Below are positions 17,233 to 26,696 of a stretch of DNA of 64,000 nt, piece by piece; the first letter of the stretch is position 1; each line of letters opens with the position of its first letter. The notes below the pieces were generated by a model. That model was given only the letters and a program-made list of their open reading frames with translations, did no database searches and was not told where the DNA came from. Made by a program: the position numbers and the translations under genes. The DNA comes from Corynebacterium wankanglinii (GTDB lineage: Bacteria; Actinomycetota; Actinomycetes; Mycobacteriales; Mycobacteriaceae). The stretch covers positions 744,001-808,000 of the forward strand of contig CP061031.1 in the NCBI GenBank assembly GCA_014490595.1, in the 5' to 3' direction.

Positions 17233-18810
17233 TTAGGGTCGCAACGGCATCCGGTAACTCGGTGTGTGGTTGGGCGTATGCCCGGCGTGGCCGGGGTGCG
17301 CGCCCGAGGGCCCGAAAGTGGGCGGGGGCGGTGACGTGGGCCAGTGGGTTGTGCCGCGCGGTGGCGGCGCCGATGCCCGCTTCGCCCGGATCCGGTTGAC
17401 GGCGGAGTGCATGGCGGGGTCCGTGGTGTTGGCGTGGCGGGTACCGTCAGCTTTGACGAGTATCGCCGTGCCGGTGTCGGGGTCGTAATCCATGTACCCC
17501 TTGTTGAAGGAGCCGTCTCGGTGGTCGTTGTTGCACCTGTGGTGGGTGGGACACAGGCCTGTGAGGTTCTCGATGTCGGTTGCGCCGTACCGCAGCCAGG
17601 AAATGATGTGGTGGGCTTCGCAATCGCTCATGGAGGTTGTGCAGCCGGCCCAGGAGCACACGCCCTGCACTGCAAACATGGCGATGCGTTGGCCCACCGA
17701 GGCGAGCCGCTTCGACCGGCCGAGGTGCAGCGGCACCCCGGAAAGCCCGTCGACGGTGAGCAGAAAATCGCTGGTGCCGTCCATGCCTAGCCGAACCAGA
17801 TCGAAGGCGTCGAGCTCCACCCCGACGTTGGTCTGGAACAGGGTGTTGGCGTCGGCCTGCGCCAGATCATCGAGGGTGATCGAGACAACCACGGAGGCGG
17901 CGCCGCCGTTCGCGGCTTGCTCGCCCTCCTCGTACTGGCGCAGGATTCGCATGAACTGGTCGTAGCGGCGCTGGCCACGGGTGCGCGGGTCGCGCTCGCC
18001 CTGCAGCTCGGCCGGGATGTTCGAGTTGGGTGCCAGCCCCTTGTCCGTCAGTGCCTTGTACAGCGCGTAGTCGCCCGCAGTCATACTGAGGCGGACATCG
18101 AAGGTGCCGTCCGCGTTTTCTTTGCCCAACGATGCGTCGCGTTTTTCAAACCCAGCATTCGGGTTCGCCTTCGCGTGTGGCCTGTTCGCATCGTCCACTA
18201 AGCGCTTGACGAAGCTTCGAAGGTCTTTCTCGTCCCGGTATTTCGCCTGTTCCATTGCGCGGGAGAAGATGCGCATCCGATCGCCCTCCGCGGCCTTGAG
18301 TAGCCTGTCCAGCTCACGGCGGATGATGTCCTGTTTCGCAGCCGGAATCTCGTCGGCTCGCCTGCGCGCGTCCTCTTGGTCCTTGCGGCGCCGTTCTGCT
18401 TCTTCCTCGGTCTTCTTGCGCGCGGCCTCCTCGGCAGCGGCGCGTTCATCCTCGGCGGTTTCCCCACCGTCGAAAAGATCCTCCAGATCCGGCTCCGGCG
18501 GAGGTGGCGGCGGGGCAAACATCGCTTTCGCCCGCGCCAAGCGGTTGTACGCCTCGCCGCGGGAAATCCCGAGCTTCTCGGTCAGGTACGCGTCCGGGTA
18601 GTTCGCGCCGACAAGTTTGCCGGCGTCCGCGAGTACACAAGCTTGGGCGAACGCAGCATCCAGGTATGCCTTCTTGTCCATCGCGCGTTCAAGACGAGCG
18701 ATGTCGGGGGTGATGGCGGTGAGGGGGAGGGCCGAAGGGTCGTCCATAAGCAAACGCAACTGCGTGAGGCCGTCGACGACCCTGTCCACCAGTTCGGTGA
18801 TGCTGTGCAT
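17233..18810 (-). CDS. DUF222 / HNH endonuclease domain protein (13E12 family)
   Basis: 525 residues. An N-terminal DUF222-like helical region is interrupted by a proline tract (APPPPPPEP) and a highly charged, probably coiled-coil stretch at residues 115-165. An HNH module follows near residue 400, with two CxxC-like metal sites, SDCEAHHIISW, and LCPTHHRCNNDHR. The C-terminus is a Pro/His-rich, disordered tail. Such proteins are multicopy in actinobacteria. Some look mobile, but nuclease activity and role are unproven. GGAGGAAGGAGGG before the ATG is an unusually strong ribosome-binding site. Confidence 0.85.
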   Translation of the reverse strand: MHSITELVDRVVDGLTQLRLLMDDPSALPLTAITPDIARLERAMDKKAYLDAAFAQACVLADAGKLVGANYPDAYLTEKLGISRGEAYNRLARAKAMFAPPPPPPEPDLEDLFDGGETAEDERAAAEEAARKKTEEEAERRRKDQEDARRRADEIPAAKQDIIRRELDRLLKAAEGDRMRIFSRAMEQAKYRDEKDLRSFVKRLVDDANRPHAKANPNAGFEKRDASLGKENADGTFDVRLSMTAGDYALYKALTDKGLAPNSNIPAELQGERDPRTRGQRRYDQFMRILRQYEEGEQAANGGAASVVVSITLDDLAQADANTLFQTNVGVELDAFDLVRLGMDGTSDFLLTVDGLSGVPLHLGRSKRLASVGQRIAMFAVQGVCSWAGCTTSMSDCEAHHIISWLRYGATDIENLTGLCPTHHRCNNDHRDGSFNKGYMDYDPDTGTAILVKADGTRHANTTDPAMHSAVNRIRAKRASAPPPRGTTHWPTSPPPPTFGPSGAHPGHAGHTPNHTPSYRMPLRP

Positions 18811-18958
18811 CGCACCCTCCTTCCTCCACTTTCGTTGGCGTTAGGAATCAAAGTAGCAATGAGTCCGACACGGTCATCCGTCGTTCGAAAATATGTTCTA
18901 AACAGCGAGGTCTCCCTGGCGCTCGCCGAAGGGCGTCGATACGCAGCGGATAGGCGTG

Positions 18959-18964
18959 TACGCT
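18959..18964 (+). promoter_or_regulatory. Leaderless -10 of the Nei/Fpg gene
   Basis: TACGCT with 7 nt to the ATG at 18972. It fits TANNNT with leaderless spacing, and no ribosome-binding site is seen. Confidence 0.45.
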
Positions 18965-18971
18965 TTCGCCC

Positions 18972-19804
18972 ATGCCAGAAGGGGATTCGGTTTACCAGCT
19001 TTCCAAACGTCTGCAGTGGATAGCCGGGCGCGAGGTGACCCGGACAAGCATCCAGGTACCGAGCTACGCCACCGTGGATTTCACCGGTATGACCTGCGAG
19101 CGCGTCTGGCCCTACGGCAAGCACCTGTTCATGGAATTCGCCGCGCCAGGCCACGAGTCGCAGATCCTGCACACCCACCTGAAAATGGAAGGCACGTGGT
19201 CAATGCATCGCGCGGGGAGCGGTGGCGCAAACCCGGTCACGCCGCGCGCGTCGTGCTCAGGCTTAGCGACGTACCAAAGGCCGACATCGAACTGGTCGGC
19301 TTCTGGCTCGGTGTGGTCCGCGTCTTCCCGGCCCGGGAGTACGCCCTAGAGATGGGCTACCTCGGCCCGGACCTGCTCGACCCGGATTTCGACTTTGACG
19401 AGGCGGTCAGACGCATCGAGGCGGAGCCAGACCGCGAGATCGGCCGGGCACTGCTGGATCAGCGAAAACTGGCCGGCATCGGCAACGAGTACCGCGCGGA
19501 GATCAACTTCCTCGCGGGTACGCATCCGGCGGAGTTGGTGCGCAACGTTGACGTCGCTAAGCATGTGCAACTTGCGCGTCGGCTGATGTGGGCGAATAAA
19601 GACGCCCCCGTCCGCGTGACCACAGGAATCAAGCGGGCGGGGGAGACGAGTTACGTGTTCGGCCGCAACAACAAGCCGTGCAGGCGGTGCGGCACTTTGA
19701 TCACCAAGGGCTTCCTCGGCGGGGAGGGTGATCTGGAGCGGGTTATGTGGTGGTGTCCGCGGTGCCAGCCTGAGCCTGGCGCTCCCGCACCGCACGGCGG
19801 ATGA
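18972..19804 (+). pseudogene. nei: Nei/Fpg-family DNA glycosylase, frameshifted as given
   Basis: The N-terminus MPEGDSVY carries the catalytic Pro-Glu of Fpg/Nei glycosylases, which excise oxidised bases. The C-terminus has a helix-two-turn-helix stretch (LAGIGNEYRAEINF) and a CxxC-type zinc finger (CRRCGT...CPRC). The two halves are in different frames. One extra G in the G4 run 19215-19218 would turn HRAGSGG into HRAGERWRKPGHAARVV and join them into about 278 residues. As given, the first frame stops after 125 residues, without helicase-like lesion search or zinc finger. The last 62 nt overlap dedA on the other strand. Confidence 0.85.
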
Positions 19805-20387
19805 AGAACACCAGGAACCCGAGGATGATCAGCAGCAGCACCACGTAGATCACGCTGGAGTAGGTGTCGGCGTACTCGGTGGCCTTTTCCCAGTTGTCGC
19901 CGAGGACGAATCCGAGGTAGATCAGGATGGCGTTCCAGATGCCGGAGCCGAGGGTGGTCCACAGGCCGAAGGTGACAAGGTTCATCTTGTCTAAGCCGGC
20001 GGGGATGGAGATCAGCGAGCGTACGCCGGGGATGAGGCGGCCGATGAACACGCTGGGTTTGCCGTACTTGTGGAAGAAGTTCATCGCGGAGTCCACGTCG
20101 GAGGCGCGAACGAGCCACATCCAGTCGGCGATCTTGCGCAGCCGTTCGAGTCCGAGCCACGCGCCGACGCCGTACAGCACATACGCGCCGATAACGGAGC
20201 CCAGCACGGACCAGATGAACACGTTGACCATGTTCAGCGAGCCCTGCGCGACGGTGAATCCGGCCAGCGGCAGGACAACCTCGGAGGGGATCGGCGGGAA
20301 GAGGTTCTCCAAGAGGATCGCGATGCCGACGCCGGGGGCGCCGAGGGTCTCCATGAGGCCCACAATCCAGTCGATGATGCTCTGCAT
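19743..20387 (-). CDS. DedA family membrane protein
   Basis: 214 residues with four to five hydrophobic segments. Family hallmarks: ENLFPPIPSEVVLPLAG near the N-terminus, the FIGRLIPGVRSLISIPAG signature with its two Arg, and the glycine-rich GSGIWNAILIYLGFVLG. DedA proteins are probably lipid flippases for polyprenyl phosphate or phospholipids. The 3' end overlaps the convergent glycosylase gene by 62 nt. Confidence 0.93.
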   Translation of the reverse strand: MQSIIDWIVGLMETLGAPGVGIAILLENLFPPIPSEVVLPLAGFTVAQGSLNMVNVFIWSVLGSVIGAYVLYGVGAWLGLERLRKIADWMWLVRASDVDSAMNFFHKYGKPSVFIGRLIPGVRSLISIPAGLDKMNLVTFGLWTTLGSGIWNAILIYLGFVLGDNWEKATEYADTYSSVIYVVLLLIILGFLVFFIRRAVRERQAQAGTADTTT

Positions 20388-20402
20388 TGGGCCTATCTTG
20401 CC

Positions 20403-21890
20403 CTACTCAACCTCAAGCGTCCAAGTATGCACCGGCGCGCCTGCCTGGGAATTTTTCATGTACTGGCGCAAAACGCGGGCGAGCCCGTCGGCGCGTTCGC
20501 TCGTCGCCGGTTTGGAGCCGGTAGCCACCTTGTCTAGCGCGGCAAGCTGCCACGCCGCTCCATTCTGACGCGCACGCACCCGGCCCTCGATCACGCCGAG
20601 GTACTCGTCCGCGCAGGACGTGTCCACATCCAAGGAGCGCAGCCCCTCGGCCGCCAGCTCAAGCAGGTATTTTTCCGCGAGCTCCGTTACCGCCACCGTC
20701 CCGAGCGTCGGCCACTCCACCTCGGCCTCAATGCCGTTTCTTGCGCCGGCGATAAAGTTCCGGTTGGCCGCCTCGAAGCTCAGTCGCGACCACACCGGGC
20801 GAGTCTGGTTGCTCAGTGCCTTCACCAGCCCGTAGTAGAACGCCGCGTCAGCCACAATGTCTGTGACCGTTGGACCGGCCGGCAGCAGACGATTCTCCAC
20901 GCGGATGTGGCTGACCTCGCCGTTGGGATCGTAAATTGGCCGGTTCCAGCGCCAGATTGTGCCGTTGTGCAGGTTGAGGTAGTGCAGGCCCGGGTTGTCG
21001 CCGTTCATAAACGGCGCACCCGCCTCGGCACGGCCTTCCGGCAGGAGCGGCGAGAAGTAGCGCACATTTTCCTCGAACAGGTCGAAGACACTGGTAATCC
21101 AGCGCTCGCCGAACCATACGCGAGGGCGGACACCTTGGTTGATCAGTTCTTTGGTGCGGGTGTCGATGGATTGCTTGAACACCGGGATGCGCGACTCGTG
21201 CCACAACTTGTGCCCCAGAAACAGCGGCGAGTTCGCCGACAGCGCCACTTGCACCCCCGCGATGGCTTGGGAGGCGTTCCACGCGTCCGCGAAGCGGTTC
21301 GGCGCGACCTGCAAGTGCAGTTGCATAGAGGTGCAGGTGGATTCCGGGGCGATAGTTTCAAAGTAGTGGGTGTATTTCTCCTCGCCGCGAAGATCGATCT
21401 TCACCAGCTCCCCGCGCGATTCCAGGATGGAGTTGTTTAACCCGGCGTAGCGGTTTTCCTGGGTCATCCAAGCGTCCGAGTCCAGGAACTGCGAGGTCAT
21501 CGTGGGCAGCGTCCCGATCGTTGCAAGGTGCGACCCTGCCCGCTCAGCCGCTTCACGCACCGTGGCGAGACGCTTGGCGACGCCTTCGGCCAACCTGTCC
21601 AGCCCGTCTCCCGCGATGCTCAACGGCGGGTGGTTCATCTCCACGTTGTAGGCGCCGATCTCGGACTGATACTCATCGCCCAACTGCGCCAAAACAGCCT
21701 GGTTATTCGGGTGTGGTTTCATCGCGTCGTCAACCAGGTTGAGCTCCAGCTCGAGCCCGATCGTGCCGTGGTCCACAAACTCTGCGGCCTGGAGGTGCCG
21801 GTCAAAGCGCTCCAGCTCGTCCTCCAGGCGGCGCCGGTAGGTGGTGCGCTGGCGCGGGGTGTAGGACTCGGATGAGACTGCGTCGCCCAT
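20403..21890 (-). CDS. Glutamate-cysteine ligase family (GCS2) protein
   Basis: 495 residues of the GCS2 carboxylate-amine ligase family. Visible: IGLELELNLVDD (metal-binding Glu), GAYNVEMNHPPL, STCTSMQLHLQV and SHIRVENRLLPAGPT. Corynebacteria make mycothiol, not glutathione, so classic gamma-glutamylcysteine synthesis is not assured. Related enzymes act in ergothioneine synthesis (EgtA), but no egtBCD genes lie nearby. Its ATG overlaps the pgi stop by 1 nt (TAATG), so it is translationally coupled to pgi. Confidence 0.82.
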   Translation of the reverse strand: MGDAVSSESYTPRQRTTYRRRLEDELERFDRHLQAAEFVDHGTIGLELELNLVDDAMKPHPNNQAVLAQLGDEYQSEIGAYNVEMNHPPLSIAGDGLDRLAEGVAKRLATVREAAERAGSHLATIGTLPTMTSQFLDSDAWMTQENRYAGLNNSILESRGELVKIDLRGEEKYTHYFETIAPESTCTSMQLHLQVAPNRFADAWNASQAIAGVQVALSANSPLFLGHKLWHESRIPVFKQSIDTRTKELINQGVRPRVWFGERWITSVFDLFEENVRYFSPLLPEGRAEAGAPFMNGDNPGLHYLNLHNGTIWRWNRPIYDPNGEVSHIRVENRLLPAGPTVTDIVADAAFYYGLVKALSNQTRPVWSRLSFEAANRNFIAGARNGIEAEVEWPTLGTVAVTELAEKYLLELAAEGLRSLDVDTSCADEYLGVIEGRVRARQNGAAWQLAALDKVATGSKPATSERADGLARVLRQYMKNSQAGAPVHTWTLEVE

Positions 21891-23527
21891 TAGCGGTGCC
21901 TCCTGTACCAGGTGATCAGGCTATCGGTGGAGACGTCGCCCGTGTCAGGCGCCTCTTCGCCCGCCACAGCAGCCGCAAGGTCGTTGGCTTGCGCCTTGCC
22001 AAGCTCCACGCCCCACTGGTCGAAGGCGTTGATGCCCCAGATTGCAGCTTCCACGAAGACGATGTGCTCGTACAGCGCGATCAGGGCACCGAGGCTGTGC
22101 GGGGACAACTCCTCCGCGAGGATGGTGGTGGTTGGCCGGTTGCCGGGCATGACCTTGTGCGGTGCCAGCGCGTGCGACACCCCCTCGTTTTCGATTTCCT
22201 GCTGGGTTTTCCCGAACGCAAGCACCTTCGTTTGCGCGAAGAAGTTGCCCATGAGCAGGTCGTGCATGGAGCCATCGCCGGAGGCCGTGGGCAGATCTGC
22301 CCTGGGCTTGGCAAAACCGATGAAGTCTGCCGGCACGAGCGTTGTGCCCTGGTGGATGAGCTGGAAAAACGCGTGTTGGCCGTTGGTGCCCGGCTCACCG
22401 AAGTAGATTTCTCCGGTGTCGTAGGCGACGCTTGCGCCGTCGATACGCGTGTGCTTGCCGTTGGACTCCATGGTCAGCTGCTGGAGGTATGCGGGGAAGC
22501 GCGCCAGGTCCTGCGAATAGGGGAGCACTGCGTGGGTTTGCGCCTTGTGGAAGTTGCGGTACCAGACATTGAGCAAGCCCATGAGCACCGGCACATTTTC
22601 CTCGAACGGGGTGAGGCGGAAATGCTGGTCCATGGCGTGGAAACCGTCGAGCATCCGCGTGAAATCTTCCGGGCCGATCACGGCCATCAGGCTCAAGCCA
22701 ATCGCGGAATCCATGGAGTAGCGCCCGCCGACCCAGTCCCAGAAGGGGAACATGTTGGCCGTGTCGATGCCAAACTCGGCCACCTTCTCGGCGTTGGTGG
22801 AGACGGCGACGAAGTGCTTCGCAATCGCCGATTCATCACCGTTGAACTGCTCGAGCAGCCATCGCTTCGCGGCGTGGGCGTTGGAGAGCGTTTCCTGCGT
22901 GGTGAAGGTTTTGGACGCGACGATGAACAATGTCTCTTCGGCGTGTACCTCACCCAGCACGCGGGTCATGTCCGCCGGATCCACATTGGAAACGAATTCC
23001 GCGGTGATACCTGCCGTTGCGTAGGTCCGCAGCGCCTGCGCGGCCATCGCCGGGCCCAGGTCGGAGCCACCGATGCCGATGTTCACCACCTTCGTGATTG
23101 CCTTGCCAGTGTGGCCCACCCATTCGCCCGAGCGCAGGGAGGTGGCGAAATCGCGCATCCGGCCCAGCACCTCGTGCACGTCGGCGGTGACATCTTGTCC
23201 GTCGACGTTCAACGCGGTTGCAGCTGGAGCGCGCAACGCGGTGTGCAGCACCGCGCGGTCCTCGGTGGCGTTGATGTGCGCACCGTTGAACATTGCCTCG
23301 ATCCGCTTTTTGAGCTCCGCTTCGTTGGCAAGCGAGAGCAAGTGCTTTGCGACGTCTCCGTCAACCAAGTTCTTGGAAAGATCCACGTGCAGACCAGCAG
23401 CGTCGAAGGTGTAGCGCTGTGCCCGCTCGGGGTCGGCCCGGAACAAGTCCCGCAGGGTGGTGCGGGACTTCTCCGCATGGAGTTTCTCCAGCGTTCCCCA
23501 GCTTTCGGTGGACGTGATGTCGTGCAT
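21890..23527 (-). CDS. pgi: Glucose-6-phosphate isomerase
   Basis: 545 residues, normal length. Characteristic are [37 protein letters not shown] with the catalytic region, and the PGI signature [14 protein letters not shown]. It interconverts glucose-6-phosphate and fructose-6-phosphate. The ATG at 23527 follows GGGAGG at good spacing. The longer open frame to 23872 would cross the divergent mhuD start and is rejected. It sits between a GCS2 gene and mhuD, like the pgi-chorismate mutase-uvrD order of M. tuberculosis. Confidence 0.97.
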   Translation of the reverse strand: MHDITSTESWGTLEKLHAEKSRTTLRDLFRADPERAQRYTFDAAGLHVDLSKNLVDGDVAKHLLSLANEAELKKRIEAMFNGAHINATEDRAVLHTALRAPAATALNVDGQDVTADVHEVLGRMRDFATSLRSGEWVGHTGKAITKVVNIGIGGSDLGPAMAAQALRTYATAGITAEFVSNVDPADMTRVLGEVHAEETLFIVASKTFTTQETLSNAHAAKRWLLEQFNGDESAIAKHFVAVSTNAEKVAEFGIDTANMFPFWDWVGGRYSMDSAIGLSLMAVIGPEDFTRMLDGFHAMDQHFRLTPFEENVPVLMGLLNVWYRNFHKAQTHAVLPYSQDLARFPAYLQQLTMESNGKHTRIDGASVAYDTGEIYFGEPGTNGQHAFFQLIHQGTTLVPADFIGFAKPRADLPTASGDGSMHDLLMGNFFAQTKVLAFGKTQQEIENEGVSHALAPHKVMPGNRPTTTILAEELSPHSLGALIALYEHIVFVEAAIWGINAFDQWGVELGKAQANDLAAAVAGEEAPDTGDVSTDSLITWYRRHR

Positions 23528-23634
23528 GTGAGCCTCCCAGGTGACGGTCCAGGTAGCGGTTGGATAGTCCTGGATCAACGGTAGCCAAAACCAGGCGGGC
23601 ATGTGTGGGCATGCGCTCCCATTCCCCGGGCGTG

Positions 23635-23640
23635 GATAAT
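23635..23640 (+). promoter_or_regulatory. Leaderless -10 of the MhuD-like gene
   Basis: GATAAT, part of TGGATAAT, with 7 nt to the ATG at 23648. It fits the local leaderless pattern though its first base is G. Confidence 0.45.
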
Positions 23641-23647
23641 GGCGCCT

Positions 23648-23998
23648 ATGAGCATCGTCAAAATCAACGCAATTACCGTCCCTGAGGGCGCTGGCGAGGA
23701 ACTGGAGCGCCGGTTCGCAGCCCGCAAGCACGCCATTGACGGCCAGCCCGGCTTCGAGGGGTTCCAGCTGCTGCGCCCCGTCAAAGGTGAGGACCGCTAC
23801 TTTGTGTTCACCCGCTGGGCTGACGAGGAGTCCTACCAGGCGTGGTGGGAAGGTGCCGGGCGCGCGGGGCACGGGGAATCACGCGGAGCCGAGGCGGGCG
23901 AGCAGCCGCGCAAGCCGGTGTCTCAATCGGCCGAGCTGCTGGAATTTGAGGTCGTGCTCGATTCCCTCGACGCCGCGAACTCCAGCGAGGACAACTAG
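23648..23998 (+). CDS. mhuD: MhuD-like heme-degrading monooxygenase (ABM fold)
   Basis: 116 residues forming one antibiotic-biosynthesis-monooxygenase domain. It resembles M. tuberculosis MhuD throughout: VKINAI at the start, [20 protein letters not shown] in the middle, LLEFEVVLD at the end. The residues known to matter in MhuD fall at the same numbers here: Asn7, Trp66 and the heme ligand His75. It would open heme and release iron without carbon monoxide, unlike the HmuO heme oxygenases of corynebacteria. The chosen ATG removes a 15-residue upstream extension. No heme-transport genes are adjacent. Confidence 0.87.
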   Translation: MSIVKINAITVPEGAGEELERRFAARKHAIDGQPGFEGFQLLRPVKGEDRYFVFTRWADEESYQAWWEGAGRAGHGESRGAEAGEQPRKPVSQSAELLEFEVVLDSLDAANSSEDN

Positions 23999-24016
23999 CG
24001 AGGAAAACTCAGGGGT

Positions 24017-24310
24017 CTAGCCCAACTTGCCCCGGCCGAGGCGTAGGAGGATCTGCGCCAGGCCGGGGCCTTCCTCTCCTAGCTCGTCGCGGAACTGGTT
24101 GATAATCGCCACCTCGCGCGTGTGCACCAGGCGCGTGCCCCCGGAGCCCATGCGGGTTTTGCCGATGGCCTGGGAGATCTCGGTTCGGCGCTTGACCGCG
24201 TCGAGGATGACGCGGTCAAGGCGGTCGATCTCCTTGCGGTACGCCTGAATTTCCGCGTCCGATAGAGGGTTGTCTGTGCCGGATGGCGTGCGGATTTCAA
24301 GCTCACTCAT
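24017..24310 (-). CDS. csm: Chorismate mutase (AroQ-delta, actinobacterial type)
   Basis: 97 residues, all-helical. The AroQ core residues are EIDRLDRVILDAVKRRTEISQAIG and the C-terminal QFRDELGEEG. It converts chorismate to prephenate for Phe and Tyr synthesis. The actinobacterial delta class is short and poorly active alone, and is activated by binding the DAHP synthase. The C-terminal LGRGKLG fits that mode. CATAAT ends 8 nt before the ATG, indicating a leaderless start. It is convergent with mhuD and divergent from pcrA. Confidence 0.93.
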   Translation of the reverse strand: MSELEIRTPSGTDNPLSDAEIQAYRKEIDRLDRVILDAVKRRTEISQAIGKTRMGSGGTRLVHTREVAIINQFRDELGEEGPGLAQILLRLGRGKLG

Positions 24311-24318
24311 GAGAGCCG

Positions 24319-24324
24319 ATTATG
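24319..24324 (-). promoter_or_regulatory. Leaderless -10 of chorismate mutase
   Basis: CATAAT on the minus strand, 8 nt from the ATG at 24310. Confidence 0.5.
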
Positions 24325-24363
24325 CCAGTTCGAACACCCGCACGGGTCGTGTCGGTGGCGTTA

Positions 24364-24369
24364 GTACAG
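24364..24369 (+). promoter_or_regulatory. Leaderless -10 of pcrA
   Basis: TACAGT with 8 nt to the ATG at 24378. It argues against the longer in-frame start at 24270, which would overlap the chorismate mutase gene. Confidence 0.55.
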
Positions 24370-24377
24370 TTACGGCC

Positions 24378-26696
24378 ATGACTGATCTGACACTGGGTTT
24401 GAATCCGCAGCAGCAGGCCGCCGTCGTCCACGAAGGTAGTCCGCTGCTCATCGTCGCGGGCGCGGGTTCCGGCAAGACTGCGGTGCTGACCCGGCGGATC
24501 GCCTACCTACTGCAAAATCGCGGCGTCGCGCCGTGGCAGATTCTCGCCATCACATTCACCAATAAGGCCGCGGCCGAGATGAAGGATCGTGTCGGCCAAC
24601 TTGTGGGGCCGGAGGCGGAGCGCATGTGGGTGGCTACCTTCCACTCCGTGTGCGTGAGAATCCTGCGGCAGCAGGCTCAGCTGGTGCCGGGGCTAAACAC
24701 GAACTTCACTATTTACGATTCGGACGATTCGCGCAGGCTGCTGGGCATGATCGCGAAAGACTTCAACCTCGATTTGAAGAAGTTCACGCCGCGCACGTTG
24801 GCCAACGGCATCTCCAACCTCAAAAACGAGCTGATCGGTCCGAACGAGGCGCTTACCAACGCCGAGCGCACCCACAACCCGTTCGAGACCACGGTGGCCA
24901 GGGTGTATGGGGAGTATCAGCGTCGTCTGCGGCAGTCCAATGCTGTGGATTTTGACGATCTCATTGGAGAGGTCGTGCGCATCTTCAAGGAACATCCGCA
25001 AGTCACGGATTACTACCGCCGCCGCTTCCGGCACGTGTTGGTGGACGAGTACCAGGACACCAACCACGCCCAATACGAGCTCATCCACACCCTTGTCGGC
25101 GATGGCGCTGACGCGCCGGAGCTTGCTGTGGTGGGTGATTCGGACCAGTCGATTTACGCGTTCCGTGGGGCGACTATCCGCAATATCGAGGAGTTCGAGC
25201 GCGACTACCCCGAAGCCACGACCATCTTGCTGGAGCAGAACTACCGCTCGACACAGAACATCCTGGGCGCCGCCAACGCGGTGATTGCGCAGAACGAGGG
25301 CCGGCGTCCGAAGAAGCTCTGGACGGACCAGGGTGCCGGCGAAAAGATCGTCGGCTACGTGGCCGACAACGAGCACGATGAGGCCCGCTTTATCGCGTCT
25401 GAAATTGACACCTTGGCGGACAGGGGAGTGCCGTATTCGGACATGGCGGTGATGTACCGCACCAACAACGCTTCCCGCGCGCTCGAGGACATCTTCATCC
25501 GTTCAGGTATCCCGTACAAGGTCGTCGGCGGTACACGCTTCTACGAGCGCCGCGAGATCCGCGACATTGTCGCCTACCTCAAAGTGCTTGAGAATCCGGA
25601 CGACACGGTGAGCCTGCGCCGGATTGTGAACGTACCCAAGCGAGCCATCGGGGATAAGGCGCAGGCGATGGTCGCGCTTCACGCCGACAATAAAGGAGTG
25701 AGTTTCGGGCGGGCGCTGGAAGACGCTGCTGGGGGCAACGTGGACATGCTCGGTTCCCGCGCAGTCAACGCCATCCGCGGATTCGTGGAAATGCTGCAAC
25801 AGATCCGGGACGACATGCCTTCGATGCGCAATGAGGTCACGGGTATGCCGGATCTCGACGCGCTGATCACAAGGGTGCTGGAGGCAACCGGCTACCGTGC
25901 GGAGCTTGAGGCGTCGAATGATCCGCAGGATGGGGCCCGCCTGGACAACCTCAACGAGTTGGTTTCCGTTGCCCGCGAATTTTCCTCAGAAGCTGCAAAC
26001 CAGGTGGCGTACATGTCCGACGAGGAGCTCAATGAGGTGATGCAGGACGGCGAGCCAGCGCCGGGATCGCTACAGGCGTTTTTGGAGAAGGTCTCCCTCG
26101 TCGCGGACGCCGACCAGTTGCCTGACAACGAGCAGGGAGTGGTGACGTTGATGACGTTGCACACTGCGAAAGGGCTAGAGTTTCCGGTGGTCTTCGTCAC
26201 AGGATGGGAAGACGGCCAGTTCCCGCACCTACGGGCGCTCGGCGATCCGGCGGAGCTCGCGGAGGAACGCCGCTTGGCGTACGTGGGCATCACCCGCGCG
26301 AAGGAGCAGCTCTACCTCACGCGTGCGATCCTGCGCGCATCGTGGGGTTCTCCCGTAACCAACCCAGCCAGTCGCTTCCTCGCGGAAGTTCCGGAAGATC
26401 TTATCCACTGGCGGCGGCTGGAGCCGGAGCGCTCCTATAGCTCTGACGCATGGGGGACGCCTTCGCCAGCCCGTTCGCGCGGCCAATCCCGCACCCGCAG
26501 GGGAGGTACCGGAGCGACGGTGCACAAGAACCTCAACCTCGCGGTGGGGGATCGGGTCAATCACGCGAAGTATGGCTTGGGCACCGTGATGGCGGTTGAA
26601 GGCGCCGGGGTGCGGGAGACGGTAACCATTGACTTCGGTTCGTCCGGCACCGTGAGGCTCATGACCATCGGCGGGGTACCGATGGAGAAGCTCTAA
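24378..26696 (+). CDS. pcrA: UvrD/PcrA-type ATP-dependent DNA helicase
   Basis: 772 residues, a superfamily 1A 3'-5' helicase of nucleotide excision repair and replication-transcription conflict resolution. Motifs in order: Walker A AGAGSGKT (residues 27-34), ITFTNKAAAEMK (Ia), LVDEYQDTN (II), VGDSDQSIYAFRGA (III), LEQNYRST (IV), LMTLHTAKGLEFP (V) and ERRLAYVGITRA (VI). The C-terminal tail VGDRVNHAKYGLGTVMAVEG is the Tudor-like RNA-polymerase-binding domain. It overlaps the convergent M23 gene by 4 nt. Confidence 0.97.
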   Translation: MTDLTLGLNPQQQAAVVHEGSPLLIVAGAGSGKTAVLTRRIAYLLQNRGVAPWQILAITFTNKAAAEMKDRVGQLVGPEAERMWVATFHSVCVRILRQQAQLVPGLNTNFTIYDSDDSRRLLGMIAKDFNLDLKKFTPRTLANGISNLKNELIGPNEALTNAERTHNPFETTVARVYGEYQRRLRQSNAVDFDDLIGEVVRIFKEHPQVTDYYRRRFRHVLVDEYQDTNHAQYELIHTLVGDGADAPELAVVGDSDQSIYAFRGATIRNIEEFERDYPEATTILLEQNYRSTQNILGAANAVIAQNEGRRPKKLWTDQGAGEKIVGYVADNEHDEARFIASEIDTLADRGVPYSDMAVMYRTNNASRALEDIFIRSGIPYKVVGGTRFYERREIRDIVAYLKVLENPDDTVSLRRIVNVPKRAIGDKAQAMVALHADNKGVSFGRALEDAAGGNVDMLGSRAVNAIRGFVEMLQQIRDDMPSMRNEVTGMPDLDALITRVLEATGYRAELEASNDPQDGARLDNLNELVSVAREFSSEAANQVAYMSDEELNEVMQDGEPAPGSLQAFLEKVSLVADADQLPDNEQGVVTLMTLHTAKGLEFPVVFVTGWEDGQFPHLRALGDPAELAEERRLAYVGITRAKEQLYLTRAILRASWGSPVTNPASRFLAEVPEDLIHWRRLEPERSYSSDAWGTPSPARSRGQSRTRRGGTGATVHKNLNLAVGDRVNHAKYGLGTVMAVEGAGVRETVTIDFGSSGTVRLMTIGGVPMEKL

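Noticed and set aside
17233-18810. HNH protein as part of a mobile element or intron
   Set aside because: No direct repeats, integrase or disrupted target gene around it; DUF222/HNH genes are common as single chromosomal genes.
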